DNA from: Marthasterias glacialis
Lineage: Eukaryota > Echinodermata > Asteroidea > Forcipulatida > Asteriidae
DNA: 64,000 bases
Reading direction: 5' to 3'
NCBI GenBank assembly: GCA_911728455.2
Contig: OU452231.1
Span: 19,053,838-19,117,837, forward strand
Made by a program: the position numbers and the translations under genes. Below the pieces are notes generated by a model. The model was given only the letters and a program-made list of their open reading frames with translations, was not told the DNA's origin and did not search any database. Numbering within the stretch: position 1 is the stretch's first letter; the number at the start of each line of letters is the position of its first letter. Shown here one piece after another: positions 35,337-47,217 of the stretch.

Positions 35337-35926
35337 GGGTGTAGGGCCATCTCGACTCAAAACCGACACGACGCACGCCATCTCGACTCAAAACCATCTT
35401 GACTCAAAACCGTCACCAACTTGACTCAAAACTATCTCGACGCAAAAACCATCTCGACTCAAAGCTGCACGCTTTTTTTGTTTTTCAGTGTTAAGTTTTA
35501 AAAAGATAAATTTGACCTTTGAATAAAAGATTAGACAAGTCTGAAAAGAAAACAACAAATAGTCCTTTTCAGCGCGGTAGTTGTTGTTTGTTTTTTTAGG
35601 ACGATGTGTTGTCTTGGGATACCATGACAATTATCGTGTGTCTTGAAGGAACGGTGCAATGTCCAAAATATAGGAAAACAGGACCCGAAAAAAAAGCTGC
35701 CCATGCATATATTTTGCAAATTTTATGCAAATCGATATAACGAATTACTGTACTTTTAACACAGATTTGTGGATTTGAAGGTGGTAAAATGTTCGTTTTG
35801 GACCAGTTAACCGGTTTTGACCGGTACTGCTGATGCGTCGAGTTGGTATTCCTGATGAGTCGAGTCGGTTTTGAGTCGAGATGGTTTTGAGTCGAGATGG
35901 ATTTGAGTCGAGATGACTGCACACCC
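35337..35926. mobile_element. 590-bp element with reiterated 16-bp subterminal motifs
   Basis: The ends are inverted: GGGTGTAGGGCCATCTCGAC on the left, and the complement of GGGTGTGCAGTCATCTCGAC on the right. Next to each end a 16-base unit (CATCTCGACTCAAAAC or its complement) is repeated several times with variation: left at 35349-35466, right at 35836-35915. GTGCTA flanks both sides (35331-35336, 35927-35932), a 6-base target duplication. No coding frame in the middle. The repeated units could be transposase-binding sites. Superfamily not assignable. Confidence 0.65.
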
Positions 35927-36436
35927 GTGCTAGCCTTTCTCCAAGGCGGTCATTGTGTTTTAGTCTATAATACTAGTCTACTGTATGTCATGTTTGTCAC
36001 CGTGCTATGAACCCTTGGTACGAAACGACTTGGTTACAAAACAACTTGGGTACGAAATGACCGACATTCAGACCCACACAAGTCCATGTCGTAAGTTCAT
36101 AAACTTTGTCTTCAAAGTTCTATTGAACCCCAGTAATTTAGTATAGTAATCAAAGGAAACCAACCATCTCGTCGATAGCAAGCTCACCTCCCTAGGCCCC
36201 TACATCATTAACGATATCGCCCCTTACAATTATTTATATTCAATGCAACACTAATAATTACACGAAGACCTATATGGGGATATATCATTTAATATATGAA
36301 CGTGACGAAGAACCATGACAACAGCAGTTCGTTAACGCTACTAAATTGTCTCAAGGAACGTCCCCCAAAATACAGTTTCTTATAATCATGAATTAATTTG
36401 ATATACAAAGACATGTTCAATAAAATGGTACTTACT

Positions 36437-36535
36437 GTATACGCATCAAATACTCTTAATAAGACAAAATTAAGACAGAATTCCGGTACGGTTTTCGCCA
36501 AGTTTACTCATTTGTTGACCTAAACAACGAGTAGT
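36437..36535 (-). other. CFAP99: Probable non-coding first exon of CFAP99
   Basis: A strong donor (ACA before GTAAGTACC) ends the exon at 36436/36437 on the minus strand. Upstream of it the frames have no long ATG-initiated reading, only a 13-codon upstream frame starting MSKLGENR. The acceptor before the CFAP99 start codon (AG at about 34394) would join it. The transcription start is inferred from the promoter just upstream. Confidence 0.4.
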
Positions 36536-36662
36536 GCGCCACCAACGATGGCTTAGTACCATTTTGATTGTCACAGCTTTTTATTGGTCAAATTTACCAC
36601 GTTCATTCTATGACAACTTTTGATTGGCCTATCATTTGTTCGGTAGAAACAATATGGCGGCG
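36536..36662. promoter_or_regulatory. Compact divergent promoter of CFAP99 and SERAC1
   Basis: Two ATTGG (reverse CCAAT) boxes lie at 36583-36587 and 36623-36627, 40 bases apart, and a YY1-like element (AACAATATGGCGGCG) at 36648-36662. There is no TATA box. The two inferred first exons flank it on opposite strands. CCAAT pairs and YY1 sites at the start of transcription are typical of divergent housekeeping promoters. Inference from motifs and gene orientation. Confidence 0.45.
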
Positions 36663-36753
36663 TCCATGAGCCCGTAGGATTATGTAAACAAAACAGTGAT
36701 GAGTTGAGGACTCAGAATTTAGATTTCGGTTTGGGTACCGTTCGGTTTAAATA
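36650..36753 (+). other. SERAC1: Probable non-coding first exon of SERAC1
   Basis: Follows the promoter and ends at a strong donor (AATA before GTAAGTATA). It has short upstream frames: MAASMSP at 36654 with a stop after seven codons, and an ATG directly followed by TAA. The next exon starts at 38035 after TTTACTTTAACAG and holds the main start codon. Confidence 0.4.
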
Positions 36754-36892
36754 GTAAGTATAACTATTTTAAATTATATGATGATTGTCATGTGAAGAGT
36801 TTCGCAATGTACAACACGGTTGTAAAGTGTGAAAGATAAAAAAAAAAGTAGCAGGCTGCCAGCGATGATTAAGAATGATGAGCGAGTACGCC

Positions 36893-37018
36893 CCATCCCA
36901 GTAAGTGTGTGGCGAAGGATCTTTGACATCGGGTGTATCCCATTCCCAAGCCAAGCCAAGGATAAACCCGGTCCCGATACACCAGATGTCAAAAATCCTT
37001 CGCCACACTAGTGGGGCT
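36893..37018. mobile_element. 126-bp palindromic MITE
   Basis: Arms GTGTGGCGAAGGATCTTTGA and the complement of GTGTGGCGAAGGATTTTTGA meet near 36955, with CCCCA at the outer edges. A second, partial copy is at about 19975-20036 (GTGTGGCTAAGGATT, then CAAAAATCCTTGCCACA). Non-coding. Confidence 0.7.
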
Positions 37019-37796
37019 AATGAGCGAGCAGCAGCTCCATGACGCTGCACTGTCATGACTGCCACAGTACCACTACCAGTGATGTTTTTAGCCTTTTTAC
37101 TTCCAACTTCTTGTTTCTTACTTATAAATATAATATCATCTACTTTTTTAGTGTTTGTTGTCATCATTTTAGAATTTCATATTTTTATATCACGATGGAT
37201 AGGAATGAATTGAATGAATATTTGATTAACAATAATATTAATAAGTCCCCTTTAGCCCCACCCAAAAATGATAAACTTGGATTGCCACTTTTTAAAAATT
37301 AATTCTGACCTAAAAGAGTGTGTTATTTTGTGCCAAAATAGGGTTCTTTTGACATAATGACAATTACTTGGCCTAAATGGTAAGCCTTAGGAAAAGAAAA
37401 AACTGGTGGTCAGACTTCGGCATCTTTTCCCTGGTATTATTTCAGCTTGGGAGGTAGAGTCTTTTAGGGCACAATGCACCAGATTATTTGCCTATTCTGT
37501 AGGAATGTTGCAATCACTTTTTGGAATGCTAATAATAGAACTTGTTACTTTACGTAATTAGTTTACCGACTTATTACATAAGCCTCATTATAGTCACAGC
37601 CTATATGGCTAACATGTATAAATTCTCTTGTTCATTGGCAAGTGCTGGTGTTCCCAAGCAAACAGATAGTTCTATTGGAAAGATTCTATTTACTTTCAAA
37701 AGTGTTTTTACTCATCAGGTGATCTCATTCCAAAAAGCAGCCTTTCATGCAGTCCAAGTAACTTGGAATTGGATCCTAAAATGTCGCCATTTTAAC

Positions 37797-37992
37797 ATGG
37801 TCATCATCTACATTCGTCAGATTTCTCGGAAAAGGAAAACTTGGCATTGACGTGAGGGTCCAAGTTACCAGGAGTACTTTTCCTGCTGAAAATTTACTTA
37901 ATTTAGCCCATTACATAGACATGCTTTATAGACTTGGATTGGGCGATTATTCCAACAAGTGGAAAATACTTTTTAAAGAGATTCTCTCTTGA
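37797..37992 (+). pseudogene. Coding-like remnant of unknown origin
   Basis: One frame reads through about 65 codons with protein-like composition, including ENLLNLAHYIDMLYRLGLGD and KWKILFKEILS before a stop. There is no start codon or credible splice pair, and it does not fit SERAC1. It may be a fragment of a transposon protein. Family unknown. Confidence 0.25.
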
Positions 37993-38065
37993 CTCAACAT
38001 ATTAATACTCGTATTTCTTTTTTTACTTTAACAGCTTCACAGAGAATGGTTGTTTAATCGTCTGA

Positions 38066-41000
38066 ATGTTTGGCTTAGTAATCAAAAGAGACTTCTGCAT
38101 CAACAGAACCAAGACGGCAGCACGGACAAGATGGGTGTGGGTTAAGAGTGGAAAAGTAAAAGCAGCAGCACTAGCTGGTGTTGTAATAGGGTCAGTTTTT
38201 TCCTTAGTCACTCTTGCCGATCGTTTACATGTAGCTTTTGATCATCACTTTCAAATAAAGGCCTTTAATGTTTAGGCTTTCAAAAGGCTTTTGAAAGTCT
38301 AAAACAAATATCGTCGGCAAAACGAGGTATAAGTCCTTTCTGCTCTGAGACGGCTGGGTCTTTCTAGGTCCTATGGTCCTTTCTGCTCTGACATGTCTGA
38401 GCCGATGATAATATACAAATTTTTATTTTACGTTATACTGACGCAATGGTCCTACTATACGTCCAATCTCGGGACCAACACACTGGACTCAATAATGATT
38501 CTCTTTGTCGTAAACCCTGCATGTACACAAGAGTGGTGATTTTATTTCTTTGTTTTACATATTTTTTATCTGTTATTAACTGATTGATTGCTTCCTACAA
38601 CTTTGTAATTTGGTAACTTTGCAAAAGAAGACACTTTTGGCCTAACATCTGCTAATAAGTTTGAAAGTGTGGCATTGTATATTCACCATGCCGTTGCCTT
38701 TTAAATGAAACATTAAGCTGTAAGTCATTGTGAACTGCTAGGATTTGGGAGAGCGTGTTAAAACAAAATCAGAAAAATTGTCTTACGACTAGAAAAAAAG
38801 GGGATTACCTTGGTGTTGTGTGGCGCAGGGCCAGTTGGGCAGGGGAGTATATTGGTAATAATAGTTTTTGAATATTTGTCCTGTAGAGGAGGATTGATTT
38901 TATACAGAGAATGGGTTAGCTTGGATCGGGCTGTCCACTACAAATCAGACGCTAGTATCCCAGACCGACCCCACCCTTACATCTATGTCGACCCTGCACC
39001 CCATGGAGGTAAGACAGTCTACTTTAATTAATTAATTTTTTTTTTGAAACCCAGGTATGCATAAACAGTTAAAATTGGTTTCCATTGGGCCCGTGTATTA
39101 TTACTTACTTGATGTTTACTACATGCCCAATGGAAGACTTTTGAGGACACTAGTGTGAGGACACTAGGTGGCAGCAGACTTACCTGGTAAATCCACTGTT
39201 CTTGGACATGTTGGATGTGTGCGCATGCTCAGAATTACGCAAACAATGAAAATTTACCTGGTAAGTCTGCTGTCACCTGGCGTTCCAAAGTCTCCCATTC
39301 ACTTTACATGGTAAATTCTTTTTAAACTGTAACAATGTAACACCTGAATATAAGACAATTAGAAATAATAAAAAAATATACAACATGATACATGTTCCAA
39401 TGGCGTTGATTTTGTCTGTTCCTTTAGATGACCTTGTAACCCAGATGAGGAGTAATTTGAAATTGAAGTTATCCCTACTGGAACATTTCCTTGAAGACAA
39501 TCACCCTGAAGGTACTTTTACGGTTTAACACTTCAAAATGTTTACTACAAAAGCTTGCAAAATTCAAGCCAAAATCATTTTACAAAAAGTCATAGCGAAC
39601 ATTAATATTGGTGAACATTTCTGTAATTAGATGTGAATTTTGTAAGCACTGTGGTCTAGCTTCAGCCCTATTACTATCAGTATACTCTCCTGGCCAACGT
39701 GGCCATGCCACAACATTCCACAGGAGACTGTGGAGTCTACGTCCACAGTACACAAGCCATGGGGTTTCCCGATGCTCCAGCTGTGCAAACAGAAGAAACA
39801 CCTGCACCCAATGCTAGCCTGGAAGGTATGGCACTTTGTGGCAGTCTGTGGTACCAGTGTACTGTAAAGGAGAGTTTTGGAAAGAGAATTTTTAAAAGTC
39901 TAGTATTATTAACAACCACGAGAAATTATCAAACAATAATATTACTTTATGCACCAAAATGATTAAACAAATTTAAGCCAATATGTTTTTTCTGCACTTC
40001 AAACAGTGCTTTCCAAGCTACCCCTTGATCGGACGAGTGAAGACCCATGGCGACTCTTGAAGAAGGCACAGTCTGACAACCCTCAATGGAGACGAGCTGC
40101 TGTGGCTAAACTAGCCAAGAAACACCACTGGCATGGTAATTACCACACCCGACCAACTCCTCAAAACTTCTTGGTTGACAACAAGTATTTGGTGCCAACT
40201 ACAACCAAGGCCCACTATCATAAAGCTGTAAAGTAGAAAATATTGCTCAGCAAAAATATTAGCGGGGCACCAGTCACACAAAGGTAAGTTTACATTGGAT
40301 TTTAGCGGATACCCTATTTCTGCTAAGCAAGATACTTTACTAAAGTTAAGTACATTTCTGTGCTTACCAGCTTTATGAAATTGGGCCTTGGTTTATTGGT
40401 TTTGGTTTGTGTGACATTACTATTCTTGAATGTCCTTTTTTCTAGATGCAGAGTACAGAGCTATTGCCCAAGCATGTGATCAGAGAACTGTGATTGGTCT
40501 AGCCAGGTCAGCTGACGTGGATATGCGCTTCTTTCTAGATCCACCTTCTGTGATTGAGTCAAAGGTAGATATAAATTTTCTTCTCGTTCAACTTATAATT
40601 ATAAGTTATCATTTTATTTTATCCTCAAATTAATACTCTGTCCTTTAGATGGGACATAAAGCTGTTGGTCCTGTATGGTGTTGTGTAACGCTTGTAAGGG
40701 AACACAGTAAATTTATCGTAAAGAGAAAGGGCTCGCCTTGGTGTTTCTGACATGTTCTGGCAGCAATATGCGCCAGCCTTGTATCATTTTCAAGGTGTTT
40801 TACCTCCTAATTATATTCCCACATGGAAGTGTTCTGGAGAAGAATCAAGTACATATAACCAAGCACCAAGTACCAGACATAAGTCAAGTTTTAACTCACA
40901 AGCGGCTTTTCGGTAGTTGACTTTGATCAAACTGTACAATGGTTTTTTATTTTTACAAATGAAAAAGGCACTTCCATTGTGTTTATTTAGCTGTAAGTTG

Positions 41001-44000
41001 TTCGTTTTTAACAGAACACAGAGGAAGGGTTCAAGCGGCTTCTAGGAGCCCTGCCGAGGGACAACATTGACAGATGTACGGAGTTCTTCACCCTGAGAGC
41101 CATGGCCGAGAGCAAGGCAGTCCTAGCCAGTGACCACGTGAGTCTTGTCTTCATGTTTTGAGGGAAAGGCTTTTTAAATGCATTTGTAACTGCCTATTTG
41201 TAATTGGGATATTCAGTTTTGCTGCAATAATGTAATGTAACAGCATACCTAAGTATTATCAAAATGTTCTTGAAGAAAAATTTTCTGCATGTGCATTGAC
41301 AGATTTACTGATTTATAAAACCAGCTCTGTTTTTTCCTCCTTAATAACAAGACTAAAACAAATAATGTACAAACTCTTTACTACTATTAAACTTCAATGT
41401 CAACTTTTTAATCTTAGAATTGTTCTCTTTCACTGTGTTTTCATTCAGAGTGGAACATTGTGCTTTGGGGGCAACACAGTGTCATTTGTGACGGGTCTGA
41501 GTAAGATCCCAGAGGAGGTCAGAGAGACAGTGAACCTACAGGCCCTCGTCAGTCACTCTGAGGTAAGTAACAGAACCCGTGGTACCAGACATATGGAAAG
41601 AGCTGTGTTTAAACCATCAAACTGCTTACCAAGTCACTCTGATTTTGATCACCCGTCTCAGAATTCAGAGGGAGCTCCAAATACTTGTGCCATATCTGAT
41701 AGAGAGGAATCATAGGATAATTCATGAAATCCACATACATAAGCATAACAGATTCTGTAACTGAAAATTTGTAATAAAAATAGGTACCTGTTTCTGACAG
41801 GTCGCGGGTTGTCTGTTTGAACACTCAATTGAAAGATGTGTGATTTCTTTGTGCCAGCGGTACTCTCATAGAAAAATGATTCTGTCAATTCCAAGAACAT
41901 ATCCTGTCAGGCGACACTAGGTCAATAGTCCGAAAACAGTACAAAGATCCTGAGAAATGAACTTGGACTGGAGATCAACAGATTCCCTCTACTCATACAA
42001 AGTTTGCCTTGAATTTGAAGGTTCCCAGCCATTGTGAGGAGATAGTAAACCACGGTGGACTCCAACTCTTAATGAAGCTGCGCTCCTCCAAGGCAGCAGT
42101 CAGCCTCAAGATTCAGTGTTACATTGCTCGTATCCTCGCCAACATGGCCCTGAATGAACATCTTCATACTAAGATAGTGCAGGCAGGTAGGTACACAATA
42201 AGCCCTGGGATGGATTTCACAGAGCTAGTCTTAACTTAGGACTAGTCCTAACTTAATGACAAGTCATATAAGTAAGGACTAGTTGCTCGTCCTAATTCAA
42301 GATAAGACCGGTCCAAGTGCTATGTGAAATCCACCACTGTGGGCCTTTCACACTTTCTTATAACTACTACACTGGTGACATCCTGGATGTCAGGCGTTGT
42401 TTTCAGGGCAAAAAAATGTTGTTCCATTTATAATTTAAATCATACCTGTCAGAAACTGTGGATTTCACCATCTGAACATTCCATGGTCGAATACATTTTG
42501 GGGTGCTGTGCAAATCTTGGCGCTGAAAAGCATTATCAGCACCCGTGCAAACCATGCATAATGGGCTTGACTGATGAACAATGCTTGTTGCTGAATTTTG
42601 AAACGTTGAGACCTGGATTATTTATTGAAAATGACTGATAAAATAAGAATATTTGACTTCCAAACCTTAGTGCCAAAACATGTATTCTGCCATGGAATGT
42701 TCCTGAGGTAAGATTCGTTAGTTCTTACAGGAAAGATTTAAATTACAGTGGGCAAAACTTCTTCCGCACCACGCCAGACCCTCCCATCTAGGACTCTGAA
42801 TCTGCAGAGACGCAGGAAGAGACCTAGTTAATGTCTCTCTATATATATATTCATACTTGATTTAGGACTTTCCCCTTTTTTGTGTGGATTGGGGAAGTGG
42901 TCAAAGCTTTTGTATCCAGGCCAAAGTTTTAAGTTTTTGAACGAACCCCAGAGACGCATGTGTTAGTCTTCATACTCGTATTGGGTGGGGGTGTCTTATT
43001 GCTGTTGGAAACAGAAAGATCTACTTGGTTTAGTGGTTATGGGATAGTAGTTTTGAGTTATTTAACTTGCCTTTGTTAGATGAAGCAATTATTTCCTCTA
43101 GGTTGGGTCAGTGTTCTTGCGTCCTGGATGAAGTCGGACTGTATCCCGCTGGCGGCTCAGGCTGCGAGGGCGCTAGTCAACCTGGACAGGGACACCATGA
43201 CAGAGAAGCTCCATGATGGCATCTTTCTGCTTTACCCACAAGTCAGAACGAGGTCAGAGGTGTTGTGTTACATTTCTGGGTTAAATTTTTCAATCTGAAA
43301 AAATTAAAAGATTAAAAGCTCAAAAAGTGTTGTTCCTTGGCAAAATAAGTAACCAACCAAAAGTTAACTGTATGTGGCTGGTGCCCTGCTAATTTCTCTC
43401 TGCTTAGCAGCTCTGTGAAATTGAGCTCTGAAATGGAAATCACATATTTACCATACCTCCTTTCCCTTCTTCACTAGGCAATCTTTGGATGCAGATGTTG
43501 TCTTTGTCCATGGTCTGCTTGGGGGTGCCTTCAAGACGTGGCGCCAGAAGGACCCGGAGGCAAAGACATCAAGAGACCCCCCTAGGGAAGAGGCAGAGGA
43601 GGAAGAAGAGGTGGAAGTTGATAATGATGAGAAGACGGAATGCTGGCCGAAGGTGAGATTGGGAGGGTTGGTGCTGGAAGAGTGAGTAAGGGGTCATCAG
43701 GAATCTGTGACATTGTTCATTTTTCAGCAAAATTTGTTAAACCCATTCCAAAGGCAAAAGTGCATAGGACCCCTTGATGATATGAACTGTAGAAAAACCA
43801 TCTTATGATTGAAAAAGACTAAAGACAGACGTCATGAGTAAGGCAAGTGTAACATTCTTATAATAGACCTGCAGTGACGTCATCACGCCACCATCTTCAA
43901 GGTAAAACGATGAAATAATTGAAAACCCACATCTATGTACACGCCTGTGCACAGGATGGGCCAATGAGCAACCTTCTTTCGACCCTCTAGCCGAGGGCAC

Positions 44001-47000
44001 CCTACTCAAATAACGTCATGTTCATAACGTCTATTGGCTTAAATTGTTGCTTTACAGACATGGTTGGCTAAAGACTGCCCTCACATGCGCATCATTACGA
44101 TATCCTATGACACGCACATGTCAGAATGGTCTGCCAAGTGTCCCTTCCAGAGTGAAAAGTAAGTACATGTACATCAATTTACAGAGAAGCTGGTCCACCT
44201 CTAAAACTCTCTTATTATCCCATCTCCTAAGAAATACTTGCTTGTATTGAGTGAAATGGGTTGAGGCAGTTGGTCTTTTGCTTTTAGGGCATTTGTAATT
44301 TTGGTTGCATGTGCAATCAACTTTAAACAATTTGCTGTTTTAGTCAGTTTAACATAAAAAGTGGTTGGCAATATTATAAGGTGGACTTTTAATAGTCACC
44401 TTGGTGATAAGTGAACCGTTATACCTAATTGTAGGAGCAAGGAATGACAAGATGAACTTCTTTTAAAGAAGTTTTTTTTTCTATTTCGTGGATATTCGTG
44501 GAATAAACCTTATAAACAAATAGAACAATCCTTGACAGTAATTCACTTTGGCCTTTCCATTTCACCCGGTTTGTTTGAATTAGATATTGATGGACGAAAC
44601 CATTAAGAAAAGCACTGCCTATTTCATGAGGGAAAAACAATGATTTTTAGTCGTAATTTCCTTTCTTTTCATTCAGTTTTTTGAATTATTCCCATCCCCC
44701 TTCCTCCCAATCCCAACACCCCTCCTGAAATAAAATAAGTGGAACATTCATGTACATATTTAAGTCTATTTTCATTAATTGCTTTATTGTATATAATTTT
44801 GAGTGTTGCTGTACTACATATTGTTAATTTGGCAGTTTGGAATAAATGTTTCTTCTATCCATCTATCTATCTATCTATCTAAACCATTATCTTTGAATGT
44901 TTGGTCATCAGACGCTCCTTAGCGAACCGTTCAGCTGAGATAACCAACAAATTGCGTCAAGCTGGAGTAGGTCAACGACCGATCATCTGGGTATCTCACT
45001 CTATGGGAGGTAAGATATTTGTTATTTAGTGTCGAACACAGCCGTTAAACTCTAGTTCATTTCAGATACTCGAATAACATTAATGTAATAAGTGCTTGTA
45101 GTAGTAGTAGTATCAGCAGCAGCGGCAGTGGCAGCGGCAGCAACAGTAGTAGTAGTAGTAGTAATAGATTATCATTGTTATTGACCCTTGTAATTCGTAT
45201 ATCCTAATAATTTTTTAATATAATATTTTTCTTCATCCTTGTATTAGTTTGGTTGAAGATACTTGACTTTGTCGTCAAGTATCACATCACAGAACAGTGT
45301 TAAATGAGATTGTGTCAAACCAGTTTCCATAAAGACAATGATGTTTGTTGAACTACTTTTTAGTTTGGTTCCAATGACAACTGTATTTGGGTCGATTTGA
45401 GAGTGTCGTGGCTCAATTCCAGTTGAGTGCGGATCAGACAATGTTCTTACTTTTCTAGGAATGTCTGCTTTGGAAAGCAAAATGAGGATTGAAGATGTAA
45501 GACTATTTATTACATGGAAAGTTTGACGTAATTCCAGCTCTCCCAGATTTGAGATGTGCCAATTTATACTAACAAAATTGTTTCAAAAAATAATGTACTC
45601 ACAATTTATATCAATTGTCATGTAGGTCTACTGGTGAAGCAGATTCTACTCGATGCCTTTGAGAATCCTGAGTTAGAGGACATAGCGGAAAAAACTCAGG
45701 GTGTTATCTTCTTCAGCACACCACATCACGGTTCCACTCTAGCAGCTGCATCACAGCAGGCTAAAATGCTTCTTTATCCATCTGTAGAAGTCAAGGAACT
45801 AGTCCAAGGTCAGTCAAGAAGTTCTATCAAGAAGAAAGATTGTTTTCCAGGTTAAAATATTTTGGTCAACCTTCGCAAGCTTATGAAATCAATTTTGGGA
45901 TAGTTTTTAAATTCAGCATCTATAATGGATTTTTCTGTATATTTTGTTTCCCGCTTTAGCCGCCCCTTCTCTCAAGAACCTTCATGGTCGTTTCAGAGCC
46001 TTTGTGCAGATGCGCCATCTACCTGTGCTAAGCTTTGGAGAAACCAAACCACTAAACATTGGACTAGGAGTCAAGACAGTCGTGGTGCCCATTGAGTCTT
46101 CACGTAAGTTGCTTGGCTTTCACTTTTGTTAACCACTTAACGCCCGGTGACGTGTACACATGCACATTTTTCACAGATGCGTTTCTGGAGGGCTGGTTAA
46201 TATGTTTTCAAACTGTCGGTGGGATGCGGCCGGTTGACAAAATGCCAAGACTGTTCTGTGTGGTTCGACATCATCAGCAGGTCCGTGATAACACGCCTAG
46301 ACATTTCATTGACAGCGTGCATCGTGCGTGCACGCATGGTGTTGCGCTTCATTTGCCATGTACAAAAAGGGACAAATGGTACTGGAATTCATGCTCAAAA
46401 TCTCCCTTCTTCCGGGGATGCCAGACCTTCATCCAGCTCTTTTGTCTGACAAATGAGGATTACGAGAGATCAGTTTTTCATTGTTCTTGGCATGAGAAGC
46501 AAGTCCAAGATTCTAGCATGCCTTGGCTGAATATTTGCCATGGCTTACAACTGAGGGTCCGGCTAATTCATGGTGAACAAAAAAAACCCACATTTTCTGA
46601 ATAGAGAAATAAAAAATCCCATTGCATTTTATGAGAGTAATTTTTGTCTCTACTTGGTTTAGTCATGGTTTTATTGTGACACCGATATTCTCCGGCTGTT
46701 CTGAAAAATAATCCCTCTGTTAGGAATCTCGGATTGAGGTGGTTAAAATGAGAAACTTTAAGAATTGTCATTTCAGAAGGTCACCTGTATGGTGAGACCT
46801 CATAGGGACAAATGGGATAAGGTCATTGATTCGGCTGCAAGCAACCTCTATTGTCTCTAAAGACATTTTTAAAAGTGTATTTTTCTTCCTGTGCTTTTTC
46901 AGATCCCGGTTATGGCGAGTTCCATTCCCTGAAAGTAAACCATCTGGACATATGCAAACCAGCAAGTCCCCGCTCACAACTCTACCACCTCACACTGAGA

Positions 47001-47123
47001 TTCATAAACCACTCAGTACCGAGGTCATTGCCTCATCTGCTATCGGAGAAACTCAGAGAGGACATAGATGGCGATGACTCGGCTGAGGTCTTCTACCCAC
47101 TGGGAATGAGTTTTGGTGAATAG
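38066..47123 (+). CDS. SERAC1: SERAC1, serine active site-containing protein (about 16 coding exons)
   Basis: Coding exons: 38066-38190, 38887-39008, 39428-39511, 39724-39825 (left edge uncertain), 40007-40135, 40446-40564, 41015-41137, 41449-41562, 42021-42186, 43102-43252, 43478-43652, 44058-44158, 44912-45009, 45626-45808, 45960-46103, 46903-47123. All are GT-AG and in phase, about 718 aa against about 654 in human. A basic N-terminus and hydrophobic segment ([10 protein letters not shown] joined to GGLILY) fit mitochondrial membrane targeting. ARM-like helices follow ([19 protein letters not shown]). The lipase fold shows [14 protein letters not shown], the nucleophile motif SHSMGG (Ser near residue 534) and FFSTPHHGS. 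The protein handles phosphatidylglycerol remodelling at mitochondria-ER contacts. Start: first ATG after an in-frame stop. Compared with human it has a longer acidic insert after KTWRQKDPE. Identification firm. Confidence 0.93.
39130..39299. mobile_element. CTCF-like palindromic MITE, copy 3
   Basis: Left arm TGGAAGACTTTTGAGGACAC, with a short duplicated piece (ACACTAGTGTGAGG) before the core; right arm GTAAGTCTGCTGTCACCTGG then AAAGTCTCCC. Cores: 39161-39174 plus strand (ACACTAGGTGGCAG) and 39270-39283 minus strand (ACGCCAGGTGACAG). It lies in SERAC1 intron 2. The central region (GCGCATGCTCAGAATTACGC) matches copy 1 in inverse orientation. Confidence 0.75.
42211..42333. mobile_element. 123-bp palindromic MITE in SERAC1 intron 9
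   Basis: Ends TGGATTTCACAGAGCTAGTC and the complement of TGGATTTCACATAGCACTTG; the inner words GGACTAGTCC and AAGGACTAGT also pair. It starts 25 bases after the exon 9 donor. Non-coding. Confidence 0.7.
45098..45165. repeat. Compound (AGT)n/(AGC)n trinucleotide microsatellite
   Basis: AGT units flank a CAG/CGG-type interrupted core. It lies in SERAC1 intron 13 and is not translated. Confidence 0.9.
45238..45620. repeat. Dispersed repeat, copy in SERAC1 intron 13
   Basis: Starts TTTGGTTGAAGATACTTGAC and includes CACAGAACAGTGTTAAATGA, GTGGCTCAATTCCAGT and TATTTATTACATGGAAAG. The same order of blocks recurs at 47218-47985 downstream of the gene. It has a short terminal inverted stretch (GATACTTGAC and GTCAAGTATC). 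No protein. Confidence 0.7.
46133..46742. mobile_element. Possible TTAA-flanked element in SERAC1 intron 15
   Basis: TTAA occurs at 46129-46132 and 46743-46746, and the enclosed ends are CCACTTAA on the left and the complement of CCACCTCAA on the right. This would fit a decayed piggyBac-type element. The terminal match is short, so the call is tentative. A 170-codon frame crosses it from the end of exon 15 but has no protein-like features I recognise. Confidence 0.25.
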
Positions 47124-47217
47124 AGATTAACTCAAACTTTAATAACGCCTTCTGAAAAAAACTGAAACAAAAACACAAAACTGAGAAGTACCTTAGCAGA
47201 TTTTATTGAAAAAAATA

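Larger units (their letters stand above)
34378..38065. other. Divergent region between CFAP99 and SERAC1
   Basis: Contains the CFAP99 and SERAC1 first introns with probable non-coding first exons around a shared promoter (36437-36753), the tRNA-bearing foldback (34501-34796), the reiterated-motif element (35337-35926), a palindromic MITE (36893-37018) and a coding-like remnant (37797-37992). No other coding exon is supported. Confidence 0.5.

Noticed and set aside
46092..46604. 170-codon plus-strand frame overlapping the end of SERAC1 exon 15
   Set aside because: It is out of frame with the firmly supported exon, lies mainly in an intron, and shows no family features.
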